Counted from the first letter of the stretch, positions 45,385-54,768 are shown. The stretch: DNA of 64,000 bases from Corynebacterium tuberculostearicum (GCF_016894265.1 NZ_CP069791.1:1984001-2048000), one strand, 5' to 3'. A program made the numbers and translations. The notes: generated by a model from the sequence alone, not told the origin.

Positions 45385-46145
45385 CGCGGCTCCCTGATGC
45401 GCTTATCGCTCATGACTTGGTGGCGCTGGATGATGTGGGAGAGGGCCTCATCGGGGTCGTCGGTAAGCAGGAAAAGCTCCCGGTCGCCCTCGTTGATATA
45501 GCCGCTGGCCGCGAGCGTGTTATCCATCCATTCCAGCAGGCCGGACCAATACTCGGTGCCCATGAGCACGATGGGGTAATTGGTTACCTTTCCGGTCTGC
45601 ACCATGCACATGACCTCGAAGAACTCATCCATCGTGCCCATGCCGCCAGGCAGGCAGATGAAAGCCTGCGAGTACTTCAAGAACATTGTCTTGCGGGCAA
45701 AGAAGTAGCGGAAATTCAGGCCCAGATCCACATACTCATTAAGCCCCTGCTCGTGGGGAAGCTCGATGCCCAGGCCCACGGATAGCCCGCCGGCCTCGTG
45801 GGCGCCGCGGTTGGCTGCCTCCATGATGCCGGGGCCGCCGCCGGTGATGACGGCATAGGAGTGCTCGGCCAGCTTGCGGCCAACCTCGACGCCCAACTGG
45901 TAGCTCGCATCCTCCGGCGTGGTGCGTGCGGAACCGAAGACGGTCACGGCCTTCGGCAGCTTGGAAAGCGCATCGAAGCCAGCGACGAACTCGCCTTGGA
46001 TGCGCAGGACGCGCCACGGATCGGCATGCTGCCACTCATGGTCCGCGCCGGACTCCAAGAGCCGCTGGTCAAAGGTGGAGGCCTGCTCGCCTTCGGTGCG
46101 CAGCAGCATCGGGCCGCGCAGGGTGCGCATCTGCTCAGGGGTCAT
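45381..46145 (-). CDS. LOG-family nucleotide phosphoribohydrolase
   Basis: 254 residues. The PGGMGTMDEFFE motif (catalytic Arg/Glu region) and the Rossmann GGGPGIMEAANRGAHEAGG motif define the LOG/TIGR00730 family. Family members cleave cytokinin riboside monophosphates, or AMP-type substrates, to base plus ribose 5-phosphate. The mycobacterial neighbour Rv1205 belongs to this family. The N-terminal ~50 residues are an extension. ATG at 46145, three bases after dapE, so co-transcribed. Confidence 0.9.
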   Translation of the reverse strand: MTPEQMRTLRGPMLLRTEGEQASTFDQRLLESGADHEWQHADPWRVLRIQGEFVAGFDALSKLPKAVTVFGSARTTPEDASYQLGVEVGRKLAEHSYAVITGGGPGIMEAANRGAHEAGGLSVGLGIELPHEQGLNEYVDLGLNFRYFFARKTMFLKYSQAFICLPGGMGTMDEFFEVMCMVQTGKVTNYPIVLMGTEYWSGLLEWMDNTLAASGYINEGDRELFLLTDDPDEALSHIIQRHQVMSDKRIREPR

Positions 46146-46148
46146 GGT

Positions 46149-47237
46149 CTATCCCTTCAGGTAGTTCAAGAGGGCAGTGGATACTTCGGTGATCTGGGCG
46201 GTGGGGACCTGCTCGTCCTTCTTATGCGCGAACCCGGGGTCGCCGGCGCCGAAGTTTACGGCTGGGGTGCCCATTTCGGAGAAGCGGGCGACGTCGGTCC
46301 AGCCGTACTTGGCGCGGACGTTGCCCCCGACGGCGTCGATAAGAGCCTTGGCCGCTGGCTGGCCCAAACCGGGCTGGGCGGCCGGTGCGATGTCGTCGAT
46401 CTCGAAGGTGACGTCTTCTTCCTCGCCGATGATGGACTTCATGTAGTCCAGCGCCTCCTCGCTCGTGCGGTCTGGGGCGAAGCGGAAGTTTACAAACATC
46501 CATGCCTCATCCGGCAGCGTATTGGTGGCCACGCCGGACTCGAGGTGGACGATGTTGAGGCCCTCGCGGTAGGTGCAGCCATCGATGGTGACATCGCAGG
46601 ACTCATAGGCGGCGATGCGGCTCATAATGGGTGCGAGCTTGTGTGCTGCGTTGGAGCCGAGCCAGGCGCGGGCCGAGTGCGCGCGGGTGCCATGGGCGGT
46701 CACGCGCAGGCGAATGGAGCCCTGGCAGCCAGCCTCCACCATGGCGCCGGAGGGCTCGCCTAAGAGCGCGAAGTCGCCCTCGAGCCACTCCGGGTGGTCT
46801 TTTTGCAGGTGGCCCAGGCCATTAAATTCAGTGGCCACTTCTTCGCCCTCGTAGGCGATGACGGTGAGGTCATGCTTGAGCTCGTCCGCTTCGTGCAGCT
46901 GGGCAAAGGCATTGAGGTAGACGGCCATGCCGGACTTCATGTCCACAGTGCCGCAGCCCCACATAATCTCTACCCCGTCTTCAGAGGTTTCCATGTGATG
47001 CGGTACATTTTCTGCCAACGGAACGGTATCAATGTGGCCGGCGAGTACTACGCGGGAATCTAGCCCGCGGTTCGTCCGGGCGCACACGGTATTGCCGTAG
47101 CGGGCAACCTCGATGTCCAATCCGCGCAGCGCTTCTTCGATGGCGTCTGCGATGGCCTCCTCATGGTGGGAGGGGCTCGGAATATCCACGAGCGCCTTGG
47201 TTAGTTCGATGGGGTCTGCATATAGATCTAAAGTCAC
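46149..47237 (-). CDS. dapE: Succinyl-diaminopimelate desuccinylase
   Basis: 362 residues from the GTG at 47237 (VTLDLYADPIELTKALVDIPSPS); the frame is open to 47288 but the family start fits here. Zinc site residues are in HIDTVP, GCGTVDMKSG and AYEGEEVA. It releases succinate from N-succinyl-LL-DAP in the succinylase branch to lysine and peptidoglycan diaminopimelate. dapD lies 1.4 kb away divergently and dapC 7.5 kb away, so three pathway genes are near each other. First gene of the minus-strand run. Confidence 0.93.
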   Translation of the reverse strand: MTLDLYADPIELTKALVDIPSPSHHEEAIADAIEEALRGLDIEVARYGNTVCARTNRGLDSRVVLAGHIDTVPLAENVPHHMETSEDGVEIMWGCGTVDMKSGMAVYLNAFAQLHEADELKHDLTVIAYEGEEVATEFNGLGHLQKDHPEWLEGDFALLGEPSGAMVEAGCQGSIRLRVTAHGTRAHSARAWLGSNAAHKLAPIMSRIAAYESCDVTIDGCTYREGLNIVHLESGVATNTLPDEAWMFVNFRFAPDRTSEEALDYMKSIIGEEEDVTFEIDDIAPAAQPGLGQPAAKALIDAVGGNVRAKYGWTDVARFSEMGTPAVNFGAGDPGFAHKKDEQVPTAQITEVSTALLNYLKG

Positions 47238-47326
47238 AAAGCGCCATGCTAGCGCCCCGCGCAGCTCACCGCATTGTGTAAAGTTCACTTCACTGCAAAT
47301 AATTCGTCCTCCCTAAGGTGATAACA

Positions 47327-48685
47327 ATGGCCGAAGCCACTCAATTGAAATCCCGTCATCTCACGATGATGGGCCTTGGCTCTGCCGTAGGCGCCGGCCT
47401 TTTCCTCGGCGTCGGCCTCGGCATCCAGATTTCCGGCACCTCCGTGCTCATCTCCTATGCCGTAGCCGGCGCGCTTATCGCACTGGTGATGTGGATGCTC
47501 GGTGAGATGGCCGCCGCCCGCCCCTCTTTAGGGTCATTTTCCACCTACGCCGGCCAGGCCTATGGCCACTGGGCGCGCTTTACCATGGGGTGGATTTTCT
47601 GGTTCATGCTGATCATGGTCATGGGTGCCGAAATCACCGGCGCGGCCGCCATCATTTCCAACTGGTTCGATATTGCCCCGTGGATTCCAGCGCTTATTGC
47701 CGTGGCCTTCTTCGCGGTGGTCAACTTCGCGGCCGTGGGCGGTTTTGGTGAGTTCGAGTTCTGGTTCGCCATCATCAAGGTTGGCGTCATCGTCGCCTTC
47801 CTCGTCATCGGCGTACTCATGGCGCTGGGCATCCTGCCGGGCATGGATTTCTCCTTGGCCGGTACCAACTTCACCGAGAACTTCCTGCCCAATGGCATGC
47901 CGGGCTTCGCCGCCGGTTTGCTGGCCGTTGCCTTTGCCTTTGGCGGCATCGAGCTGGTGACCATCGCGGCGGCCGAGTCCGAGGATCCGGCGCACAACGT
48001 AGCCACCGCGGTGCGCGCCATTATCGTGCGCATCATGATTTTCTACATCGGCTCCATCGTGGTGATTACCATGGCGCTGCCATTTAGCTCCATCCAAGAC
48101 GCCGATGTCGCGGCCGATTCCCCCTTCACCCTGGTGCTCGCGGCCGCCAAGATTCCATTTGCGGCCGGCTTCATGGAGGCGATTATCGCCCTAGCACTGT
48201 TGTCTGCCTTCAACGCGCAGATTTACGCCACCTCCCGCTTGGTCTTCGATATGGCCAAAGACCACTGCGCCCCGGGATTCTTCCTGAAGCAAAATCGTGC
48301 CGGCTCCCCCATCAACGCCGTCATCTTGTCCATGGTCTTCGCCTTCGCTTCGGTGGGCCTGCAGTTCTGGAACCCGCCAGGGCTTCTGGCCTTCCTCTTC
48401 AACGCGGTCGGAGGGTGCCTGCTGGTCATCTGGTCCTTCATCGTGGCTTCCTTTATCAAGTTGCACCCCGTCCTGCGCGATAATGGCGAGCTGACCGAGA
48501 TCCACGTACCCGGCTTCCCCTGGCTTCCGTGGGTTACGGCCGCCGCCCTGGCCGGACTGACCCTGCTCATGCTCTTTGATCCGGCCGCGCGCAACCAGGT
48601 CATCTCGGTGCTCATCCTGGCTGCGGTGCTCGTCATCTTGTCCTTCGTGCTTCCCACCGGCCAGCGCGCGGGGGCGCGGAAGTAG
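47327..48685 (+). CDS. Amino-acid permease (APC superfamily), copy 1
   Basis: 452 residues from the ATG at 47327, with AAGGTG well spaced; the GTG at 47318 is probably not used. Twelve helices are visible. The TM1 motif [15 protein letters not shown] and TM8 region [16 protein letters not shown] are typical of proton-coupled amino-acid transporters of the GABA/Lys/aromatic type. Substrate unknown. It shares about half its residues by eye with the second permease at 49720. dapD lies between them, so a role with lysine or related amino acids is imaginable. Confidence 0.88.
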   Translation: MAEATQLKSRHLTMMGLGSAVGAGLFLGVGLGIQISGTSVLISYAVAGALIALVMWMLGEMAAARPSLGSFSTYAGQAYGHWARFTMGWIFWFMLIMVMGAEITGAAAIISNWFDIAPWIPALIAVAFFAVVNFAAVGGFGEFEFWFAIIKVGVIVAFLVIGVLMALGILPGMDFSLAGTNFTENFLPNGMPGFAAGLLAVAFAFGGIELVTIAAAESEDPAHNVATAVRAIIVRIMIFYIGSIVVITMALPFSSIQDADVAADSPFTLVLAAAKIPFAAGFMEAIIALALLSAFNAQIYATSRLVFDMAKDHCAPGFFLKQNRAGSPINAVILSMVFAFASVGLQFWNPPGLLAFLFNAVGGCLLVIWSFIVASFIKLHPVLRDNGELTEIHVPGFPWLPWVTAAALAGLTLLMLFDPAARNQVISVLILAAVLVILSFVLPTGQRAGARK

Positions 48686-48702
48686 TTGCTAAGCTAGCGG
48701 GC

Positions 48703-49674
48703 ATGACTTCTGCATCCGCACGTGGCCTAGCAACCATTACCCATAACGGCACCGTCTTGGACGTATGGTTCCCGGCCGTATACACCGATAAGAACGTAGA
48801 GACCACCGAGACCAAGCGCTTGGAGGAGGTTCCCCAGCAGTTCTCCGCGCTGGCCGGCCCGGACGAGGAGCGCGGCGTAGCCCGCGTCGCCGTTGAGACC
48901 TCCATCAAGGATCTGGATGACGCCCCCGTCGATACCTACGATGCTTACCTGCGTCTGCACCTGCTCTCCCACCGCGCGGTCAAGCCGCACGGCCTGAATA
49001 TGGATGGCATCTTCGGCCACCTCAACAACGTTGTCTGGACCAACTACGGCCCGTGCGCCGTGTCCGATTTCCAGATGGTGCGCGGCCGCCTGGCCTCCCG
49101 CGGCCCGGTCGTTGTCTACTCCGTGGACAAGTTCCCCCGCATGGTGGACTACGTTGTGCCGTCCGGCGTCCGCATCGGTGACGCAGACCGCGTCCGCCTG
49201 GGCGCCCACCTGGCTGAGGGCACCACCGTCATGCACGAGGGCTTCGTCAACTTCAACGCCGGCACCCTAGGCGCCTCCATGGTGGAAGGCCGCATCTCCG
49301 CGGGCGTCGTCGTAGGCGATGGCTCCGATATCGGCGGCGGCGCGTCCATCATGGGCACCCTGTCCGGCGGCGGCAAGGAGGTCATCTCCATCGGCGAGCG
49401 CTGCCTCCTCGGCGCCAACTCCGGCATTGGCATTTCGCTTGGCGACGACGCCGTGGTCGAAGCCGGCCTCTACGTCACCGCCGGCACCAAGGTGGCCGTC
49501 TTTGGCAAGGTCGCGGAAGCACTGGGCGTCGACAATGGCGAGAACGTCAAGGGCTCCCAGCTCTCCGGTGCCTCCGGCATGCTGCTGCGCCGCAACTCCG
49601 TCTCCGGCGCGGTTGAGGCCGTGGAGTGGAAGGCTGAGGCCGTCGCGCTTAACGACGAGCTGCACAAGAATTAA
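48703..49674 (+). CDS. dapD: Tetrahydrodipicolinate N-succinyltransferase
   Basis: 323 residues. The N-terminal domain is followed by a left-handed beta-helix of hexapeptide repeats (residues ~170-265) including [22 protein letters not shown]. It is the actinobacterial DapD type, longer than E. coli's. It transfers succinyl from succinyl-CoA to tetrahydrodipicolinate, the first step of the succinylase branch for DAP/lysine. 17 bases after the permease stop, so likely one transcript. A terminator-like hairpin follows. Confidence 0.95.
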   Translation: MTSASARGLATITHNGTVLDVWFPAVYTDKNVETTETKRLEEVPQQFSALAGPDEERGVARVAVETSIKDLDDAPVDTYDAYLRLHLLSHRAVKPHGLNMDGIFGHLNNVVWTNYGPCAVSDFQMVRGRLASRGPVVVYSVDKFPRMVDYVVPSGVRIGDADRVRLGAHLAEGTTVMHEGFVNFNAGTLGASMVEGRISAGVVVGDGSDIGGGASIMGTLSGGGKEVISIGERCLLGANSGIGISLGDDAVVEAGLYVTAGTKVAVFGKVAEALGVDNGENVKGSQLSGASGMLLRRNSVSGAVEAVEWKAEAVALNDELHKN

Positions 49675-49678
49675 CACC

Positions 49679-49702
49679 CCCGATTCCTATAGCCCAATCG
49701 GG
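49679..49702 (+). terminator. Terminator-like hairpin after dapD
   Basis: CCCGATT (49679-49685) with AATCGGG (49696-49702), 10-base loop, 5 bases after the stop, no T-run. Confidence 0.5.
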
Positions 49703-49719
49703 CAAAATAAGATGGAGGG

Positions 49720-51105
49720 GTGACTGATAACTCCTCCACCCTCGGTTCTGGCCTGAAGGTCCGCCACCTGACCATGATGGGGCTAGGCTCCACCATCGGT
49801 GCCGGACTTTTCTTGGGCACCGGCGTCGGCATTTCCGCCGCCGGCCCCGCCGTGCTCCTCGCCTACGTCATCGCAGGCTTTCTGGCCATTTTGGTGATGC
49901 AGATGCTGGGCGAGATGGGCACCGTTATCCCCGCCTCCGGCTCCTTTTCCGAATACGCCGAACACGGCATCGGCCGCTGGGCGGGCTTTACCCAGGGCTG
50001 GATCTATTGGCTAGCCACCGTCGCCGTGCTGGGCGCCGAAATCACCGGCGCGGCCGGCTTCATCGGCTCTTGGTTCAACGTCTCGCCGTGGATTCCCGCC
50101 GCCATCTGCGTGGTCCTCTTCGGAATCATCAATCTGCTGCGCGTGCGCAGCTTCGGCGAATTCGAGTACTGGTTCGCCCTCATCAAGGTCGTTGTCATCG
50201 TGGCCTTCCTCATTATCGGCGCGCTGCTCATCCTGGGCCTCCTGCCCGGCCATTCCTTCATCGGTACCTCCGTCTTCTTGGAGGACGGCTTCATGCCCAA
50301 TGGCCTCGGCGGCGTCGCGGCCGGCCTGTTGGCCGTAGCCTTCGCCTTCGGCGGCATCGAGGTGGTTGCCATCGCTTCTGCCGAATCCGAGGACCCCGAA
50401 AAATCCCTAGTCAACGCCGTGCGCTCCACCATCTTGCGTATCTCCGTGTTCTACTTGGGCTCCGTCCTCGTCATCACGTTCCTCCTGCCCTATTCCATCC
50501 TGGGCGGTGCCTCCACGGCCGCGGAATCCCCCTTCACCATGGTTCTCGAGCGCGCCGGCATCCCGGGCGCGGCCGGCATCATGGAAGTCGTCATCGTCCT
50601 CGCACTACTCTCCGCCTTCAACTCGCAGATCTACGCCTCCTCCCGCATGATGCATTCCCTAGCCTCCCGCGGCGAGGCCCCACGCATCTTCACCACCACC
50701 AATAAGGACGGCGTTCCCACCACCGCCATCGCCCTCTCTGTCCTCCTCTCGGCCGTCATGGTGGTGCTCAACTACGCCGATACCGGCTGGCTGCTTAGCT
50801 TCATGCTCAACGCCGCCGGCGCCTCCCTACTCATCGTCTGGGTCTTCATCGCCGTCAGCCAGCTACGCCTGCGCCGCCAGCTCGAGGCCCTCCACCCCCT
50901 CCCCATCCGCATGTGGGCCTTCCCCTACCTCACCTGGTTCGCCCTCGCCCTCTTTGCGGCCATCGCGGTGCTCATGCTTACCGACGCCACCGCCCGCACC
51001 CAACTCCTCTCCGCCGCCGCCATGTTCGTGGTGCTCGCCATCGCCGGCGTTATCAATTCCAAGGTTCGCGGCATCAACCCGACCTCAACGCTGCCCCTCA
51101 CCTAG
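49720..51105 (+). CDS. Amino-acid permease (APC superfamily), copy 2
   Basis: 461 residues from the GTG at 49720 (GGAGG seven bases upstream). It shares TM1 GLGSTIGAGLFLGTG, the mid-protein [20 protein letters not shown] and the TM8 block with the permease at 47327, so the pair is an old duplication on either side of dapD. Twelve helices. Substrate unknown; such transporters take up neutral, aromatic or basic amino acids by proton symport. Followed by repeat array B. Confidence 0.88.
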   Translation: MTDNSSTLGSGLKVRHLTMMGLGSTIGAGLFLGTGVGISAAGPAVLLAYVIAGFLAILVMQMLGEMGTVIPASGSFSEYAEHGIGRWAGFTQGWIYWLATVAVLGAEITGAAGFIGSWFNVSPWIPAAICVVLFGIINLLRVRSFGEFEYWFALIKVVVIVAFLIIGALLILGLLPGHSFIGTSVFLEDGFMPNGLGGVAAGLLAVAFAFGGIEVVAIASAESEDPEKSLVNAVRSTILRISVFYLGSVLVITFLLPYSILGGASTAAESPFTMVLERAGIPGAAGIMEVVIVLALLSAFNSQIYASSRMMHSLASRGEAPRIFTTTNKDGVPTTAIALSVLLSAVMVVLNYADTGWLLSFMLNAAGASLLIVWVFIAVSQLRLRRQLEALHPLPIRMWAFPYLTWFALALFAAIAVLMLTDATARTQLLSAAAMFVVLAIAGVINSKVRGINPTSTLPLT

Positions 51106-51307
51106 CCCCTTATCCCAGGGGGCTCACCTCGCCCCTCCGTCCTCCCTCGGCCACTCCCGCCCTTCGCGCTCACCGGCACGAGGCGGGGTCTCTCTTTTTC
51201 GTCACCTGGTGAGCGCCTAGGGCGAACTCTGCCCACGCCCCCTCCCGTCGCGCTCACGGGGAGCACAAATCAGGGCAACCCGGGGCCGCCGGTGAGCGCG
51301 AAGGGCA
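51106..51307. repeat. Palindromic repeat array B
   Basis: Four copies of the same core as array A, alternating in direction: 51159-51176 with 51208-51225, and 51245-51261 with 51288-51307. The last copy ends one base before a DnaA-box match. Confidence 0.75.
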
Positions 51308-51308
51308 G

Positions 51309-51369
51309 TTATCCACAGCTATCCGGACCACGCAGCGGAAAATCGCCCCCGAACCCCGGGTTATCCACA
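51309..51369 (+). promoter_or_regulatory. Two perfect DnaA-box matches (TTATCCACA)
   Basis: TTATCCACA occurs at 51309-51317 and 51361-51369, same strand, 52 bases apart, just upstream of the DUF559-type gene. This is the strict consensus. No dnaA or dnaN is near, so it is not the chromosomal origin; DnaA titration or transcriptional control is possible. Binding is inference. Confidence 0.5.
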
Positions 51370-51423
51370 GGATGCCGCGACGCGCATAGCTACAGCCCAC
51401 CACGACCGCTTAGGTTAAGCCCC

Positions 51424-52281
51424 ATGGGGGAATGGACTACCGCGGAACTGCGCGGGCAAGGTTTGAGCAAGGATGCGATTCGTCGCAAAGTGCGCGAGGG
51501 GAAGCTGTATCGCGTGCACAGGGGGATTTATACCGATGAATGGACGCCCTGGGCGGTGGCGCGGGCGCTGGCGCATGGGCTCAGCCGCATCCATTTCACG
51601 GGAAAGACGGCGCAAGAGATTTACCTCGGCCGGCAGCTGACATTTCCTCTGGAAGCGGAGGGACCGCGCACTTTGAAGGGTAAGAGCTTTCGCGTTTCAC
51701 ACTCGCGACTTCAAGCCACGCACAATGTCAACGGCCTTCCGGTGATGCAACCGTTGTGGGCCGCGCGAAGGATTTCGCGTGCGTGCAGGCCTCTTCTGGA
51801 AGAACACTACCGAGGAAAACACGGCCCCGGCCGTCTAGAAACGGACCGTCGGCGAATGCGGCGCGTCCCAAGGAGTCTAAAAGAGACGATCCGGCACGCC
51901 GCGATTGGAGCGGATAGCCCACCGGAGCGCACTTTAAGCAGAAAGCTGCGCACTGAAGGAATTTTCCCAGAACACAATGCTCTCATTGCGGGGTACCGCT
52001 TTGATCTCAGGATTGGAAGGCTCCTTGTGGAGGTCGATGGCTGGGAATACCACAAGCACAGCGAGGCCTTTCAAGCTGACCGGTCCAAACAAAACTCGGC
52101 CGTCGCCCACGGATATACGGTTTTGCGCTTTACTGCCGACGACATCAACTACCACCTCAGCGAAGCCATCCTACTTATCAAAGCCACTCTTGAGGTGCTA
52201 AAAGGCCGCAACCCTGAGCTTCCGACCTCAGCAACTCAGCCTTACTGGAAATGGCATCTATGTGTGAAACATTTGCTTTAA
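51424..52281 (+). CDS. AbiEi-like HTH / DUF559-type endonuclease-fold protein
   Basis: 285 residues from the ATG at 51424; the frame is open further but covers the repeat array. The N-terminus (LSKDAIRRKVREGKLYRVHRG) is the winged helix found in AbiEi-type antitoxins and DUF559 proteins. The C-terminus has FDLRIGRLLVEVDGWEYHKH, then a D-R-(x)-K-Q-N segment and GYTVLRFTADDI. This is the PD-(D/E)xK-like (Vsr-related) core with D...ExD. Such proteins are common in actinobacteria with unknown role, possibly DNA cleavage. No toxin partner is adjacent. Confidence 0.8.
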   Translation: MGEWTTAELRGQGLSKDAIRRKVREGKLYRVHRGIYTDEWTPWAVARALAHGLSRIHFTGKTAQEIYLGRQLTFPLEAEGPRTLKGKSFRVSHSRLQATHNVNGLPVMQPLWAARRISRACRPLLEEHYRGKHGPGRLETDRRRMRRVPRSLKETIRHAAIGADSPPERTLSRKLRTEGIFPEHNALIAGYRFDLRIGRLLVEVDGWEYHKHSEAFQADRSKQNSAVAHGYTVLRFTADDINYHLSEAILLIKATLEVLKGRNPELPTSATQPYWKWHLCVKHLL

Positions 52282-52338
52282 TGACAATTATCCTTTACAT
52301 TCGGATATGCAAGCAAGACACACAGTAAAGGAGTCCAG

Positions 52339-52548
52339 ATGGCCGACCACCCCAACATGGTCCGCAAATGGCGCCGCTGGCTCGAATTATCACAAGCCGA
52401 ACTCGCTGAAAAAGCCGGCGTCTCCCGCCAGACCATCGCCAATATCGAACGGGGCAATTACTCCCCTTCGGTGCACCTCGCACTGGACATTTGCCACGAA
52501 CTAGGTAAATCCGTCGAAGAAATCTTTGGAGCCGAACAACATGATTAA
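52339..52548 (+). CDS. Small HTH (XRE/YozG-like) transcriptional regulator
   Basis: 69 residues, almost entirely an HTH_3 domain (LSQAELAEKAGVSRQTIANIERG). ATG at 52339 with AAGGAG seven bases upstream. The 52541 membrane-protein start overlaps the last 8 bases of this gene, so they are translationally coupled. This pairing of a tiny XRE regulator with a small membrane protein is common in Firmicutes and Actinobacteria. The signal is unknown. AT-rich promoter upstream. Confidence 0.9.
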   Translation: MADHPNMVRKWRRWLELSQAELAEKAGVSRQTIANIERGNYSPSVHLALDICHELGKSVEEIFGAEQHD

Positions 52549-53023
52549 CGCCATTGCCAACTACTCCCTCAATGAAATCGAGCGCGCCACTCGCGATGAA
52601 TTCGAACGCGACACGCTCTATAAAGCCTGCGCAATTGGCATCACTCTCATCCCATTCCTCGAGCTCGTCGTCGCCGCAATCCTCGCCTGGGTTCTCCCCG
52701 GCCGAATGAGCATGCTGTGCTTCCTCGCGCTCGTACCGTCCATCCTCGGCAATTCCATCGGCACAGCTTGGATGCGCAAGCGCGTCGCCACCCCACCAGT
52801 GGGCCGAAATTGGACCGCAATGGCCGTCTATTTCATCCCACTTATCGCCATGTTCGCTGGCATTGCCTATAACGCCTACGCGCCTGCCGACGGCCACAGC
52901 CCCGCCTCTTACCTCCTCGGCACCGCCGTCGGTGTAATCACCGTACTCATCCTCACCCCCTTCATTCGTCGCCGCCAGCACCGCCGCGACCAGGCTCGCC
53001 TGGATGCCGAGCTCGAAGACTAG
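52541..53023 (+). CDS. Small membrane protein coupled to the HTH regulator
   Basis: 160 residues from the ATG at 52541. After an N-terminal helical region (SLNEIERATRDEFERDTLYK) come about four hydrophobic segments at ~38-58, ~60-75, ~96-112 and ~122-140. The C-terminus is Arg-rich. It resembles the membrane partner in XRE/DUF-type two-gene loci. It may sense an envelope signal. Function unknown. Followed by repeat array C. Confidence 0.75.
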   Translation: MINAIANYSLNEIERATRDEFERDTLYKACAIGITLIPFLELVVAAILAWVLPGRMSMLCFLALVPSILGNSIGTAWMRKRVATPPVGRNWTAMAVYFIPLIAMFAGIAYNAYAPADGHSPASYLLGTAVGVITVLILTPFIRRRQHRRDQARLDAELED

Positions 53024-53334
53024 TCCCACTCCCGCTCCCCTCCACCCGCCCTTCGCGCTCACCGCGGACGGCGGGTTCTCGCGTTTTCTGCCCCAGTGAG
53101 CGCGTGGGGAGGTACCGCCCCCTCGCACTCACCGAGAGGCCCACTCACCGTCGTCGAAGGGATGCCGGTGTCCGCGACGGGAGCATTGCTTGCCGACGCC
53201 CCCCTTCCCGCTCACCGGCAGCTAGAAAAAGCCCCATCGCCGTGCGCTGGTGAGCGCGAAGGGCGGTGGGGCGAAAGGCGATGGGGCCAAGGGGCGGGAC
53301 AGAGCGAGGCGGATGAGGCCGGCCCGGGACCTGG
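53024..53334. repeat. Palindromic repeat array C with nested hairpin
   Basis: Gene-free. Core copies alternate: 53048-53064, 53094-53112, 53118-53135 and 53202-53219, then 53248-53267. The last copy is enclosed by GCCCCATCGCC (53231-53241) and GGCGATGGGGC (53277-53287), a perfect 11-bp inverted repeat. Confidence 0.75.
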
Positions 53335-53898
53335 CTAGGCAGGTTCAGTTTCCTGGACAACCTGAGGCGCCTTCGGCTTCGAGCGGAAGGTCCACAGCTT
53401 GTTGATGACGAAGTTGATGGGCATCGCCACGATGATGGAAATGGCGTTTGCCCAGTAATACATCGTGCGCAGGCCGGTGGAATCATCCAGAATATCGGCC
53501 GGCAAATGGAGCGGAGAGGTGGGATTCATCAGCAGATGCTGAATCGCCATCGACACCACGAAGGCACCAATACCGGCGAGCAGGAAGGGGAAGAATCCAC
53601 GGATCCAGGACACTTTAGACACTGACTTGAAGGTCCACATGCGGTTGAGCTGGTAGTTCCACGTATTTGCGACTAAGAAAGCGATGGTGGAATAGAGCAT
53701 GAACCAGCGCAGGTGAAATTGGGTTCCGAAGAGGTTGACCAGCGGGTCATTGGGCATCGCTTCGAAGCATGCCCAGCCCCACTTCTTCGCCAGGACCGAG
53801 GTGATGAGATTTACCGCGGTACCGGAACCGCCGACGATGCCGAATTTGAGAAACTGCCCAAAATTGGACACAAAGCGCGCGACGCTGAGGTCTGCCAT
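53335..53898 (-). CDS. GtrA-family membrane protein
   Basis: 187 residues, about four membrane helices, with the family motifs FGIVGGSGTAVNLITSVLA and AFLVANTWNYQLNRMWTF, plus AMPINFVINKLWTF at the C-terminus. GtrA proteins are linked to lipid-linked sugar transfer for envelope polysaccharides; the substrate here is unknown. It is the last gene of the lpqW-led run on the minus strand, 30 bases after the pseudouridine synthase-like gene. Followed by repeat array C. Confidence 0.9.
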   Translation of the reverse strand: MADLSVARFVSNFGQFLKFGIVGGSGTAVNLITSVLAKKWGWACFEAMPNDPLVNLFGTQFHLRWFMLYSTIAFLVANTWNYQLNRMWTFKSVSKVSWIRGFFPFLLAGIGAFVVSMAIQHLLMNPTSPLHLPADILDDSTGLRTMYYWANAISIIVAMPINFVINKLWTFRSKPKAPQVVQETEPA

Positions 53899-53928
53899 GG
53901 GCCGCCTTTCTAGCCAGTGATTAAATAA

Positions 53929-54768
53929 CTACTCGATTGTAGTTCTTAAGGCCTGGGAACTGAAAAATTGACGCTCGGAATGTGATAGAGGATCTATAAA
54001 AGTTATAGCCTCGTGGAGCAGGGCGAGCGGGGTTCGGAAGTCATAGAGGTCGAGCTTGCGCGGGGTAGGATAGGTATCGTCGCCAAGCAGTGGGTGGCCG
54101 AGGTAATTGAGCAGCACGCGCAGCTGGTGGGTATGGCCGGTGCGCGGCCACATGGTCACCTCCCGGCCGGCCGCGCGTACGTACGTGGAGGTCAGTGTGC
54201 CTTCGGGGGCCACGAGCACCTGGCGCGCTCCGCGGGGCTTGCGCATGCGCAGGTCAATTTCCCGGTCTATGAAAAGCGGCTGCTTGACGACGCCCCGATA
54301 CCTCTTCACCGCACTCCCCTCCAGGAAGATGCGCTGGTAGGCGGCGCGGGTTTCGGGATTGCGGGAGCAGATGACGAGGCCAGCGGTCAGGCGATCCAGG
54401 CGGTGCAGGGGTACGATGTCGTCCTCGCCAAAGTCCACGCGCAGGCGCGTTTGCAGCGTTTCGCGTTGGAGGCGGCCGTTGGTGGTCGTGGGCAGGAAGT
54501 GCGGCTTATCGGCCACGATGAGGTCGCGGTCGGCGTGGACCACGGAGTAGTCGAAAGGAATCGGGCATTCCGGAGGAACGGAGGGGTGGTACCAGGCGGG
54601 CACGGGGTGTGAAAGTGCAGCGCCGGGCGGCAGCACGGTGCCGGGCGAAAAGGGAGAGTCGCCGGCACGGGCGGCGAAGTACTCCCCTTCCTCCGGCACG
54701 CGGCCACGCAGGACCGTTTTGCGCGGGGAGATGCCCGCGCGGGCGGGAGGCCTGCCCGAATTAGGCAC
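53929..54768 (-). CDS. RluA-family pseudouridine synthase
   Basis: 279 residues from the GTG at 54768 (VPNSGRPPARAG), which overlaps the end of dapC by 8 bases. The catalytic Asp motif HRLDRLTAGLV is present. Further family blocks are VADKPHFLPTT, RTGHTHQLRVLLNYLGHPLLGDD and the C-terminal LALLHE. It isomerises uridine in rRNA or tRNA; the exact site is unknown. The longer open frame runs antisense-like into dapC and is discarded. Part of the lpqW-led operon. Confidence 0.88.
   Translation of the reverse strand: MPNSGRPPARAGISPRKTVLRGRVPEEGEYFAARAGDSPFSPGTVLPPGAALSHPVPAWYHPSVPPECPIPFDYSVVHADRDLIVADKPHFLPTTTNGRLQRETLQTRLRVDFGEDDIVPLHRLDRLTAGLVICSRNPETRAAYQRIFLEGSAVKRYRGVVKQPLFIDREIDLRMRKPRGARQVLVAPEGTLTSTYVRAAGREVTMWPRTGHTHQLRVLLNYLGHPLLGDDTYPTPRKLDLYDFRTPLALLHEAITFIDPLSHSERQFFSSQALRTTIE

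Noticed and set aside
51309..51369. Chromosomal replication origin
   Set aside because: Only two DnaA boxes, no AT-rich unwinding region, and no dnaA/dnaN/gyrB nearby.
42129..53334. Possible CRISPR arrays in the repeat regions
   Set aside because: Repeats alternate in orientation with irregular spacing and no equal-length spacers or cas genes.
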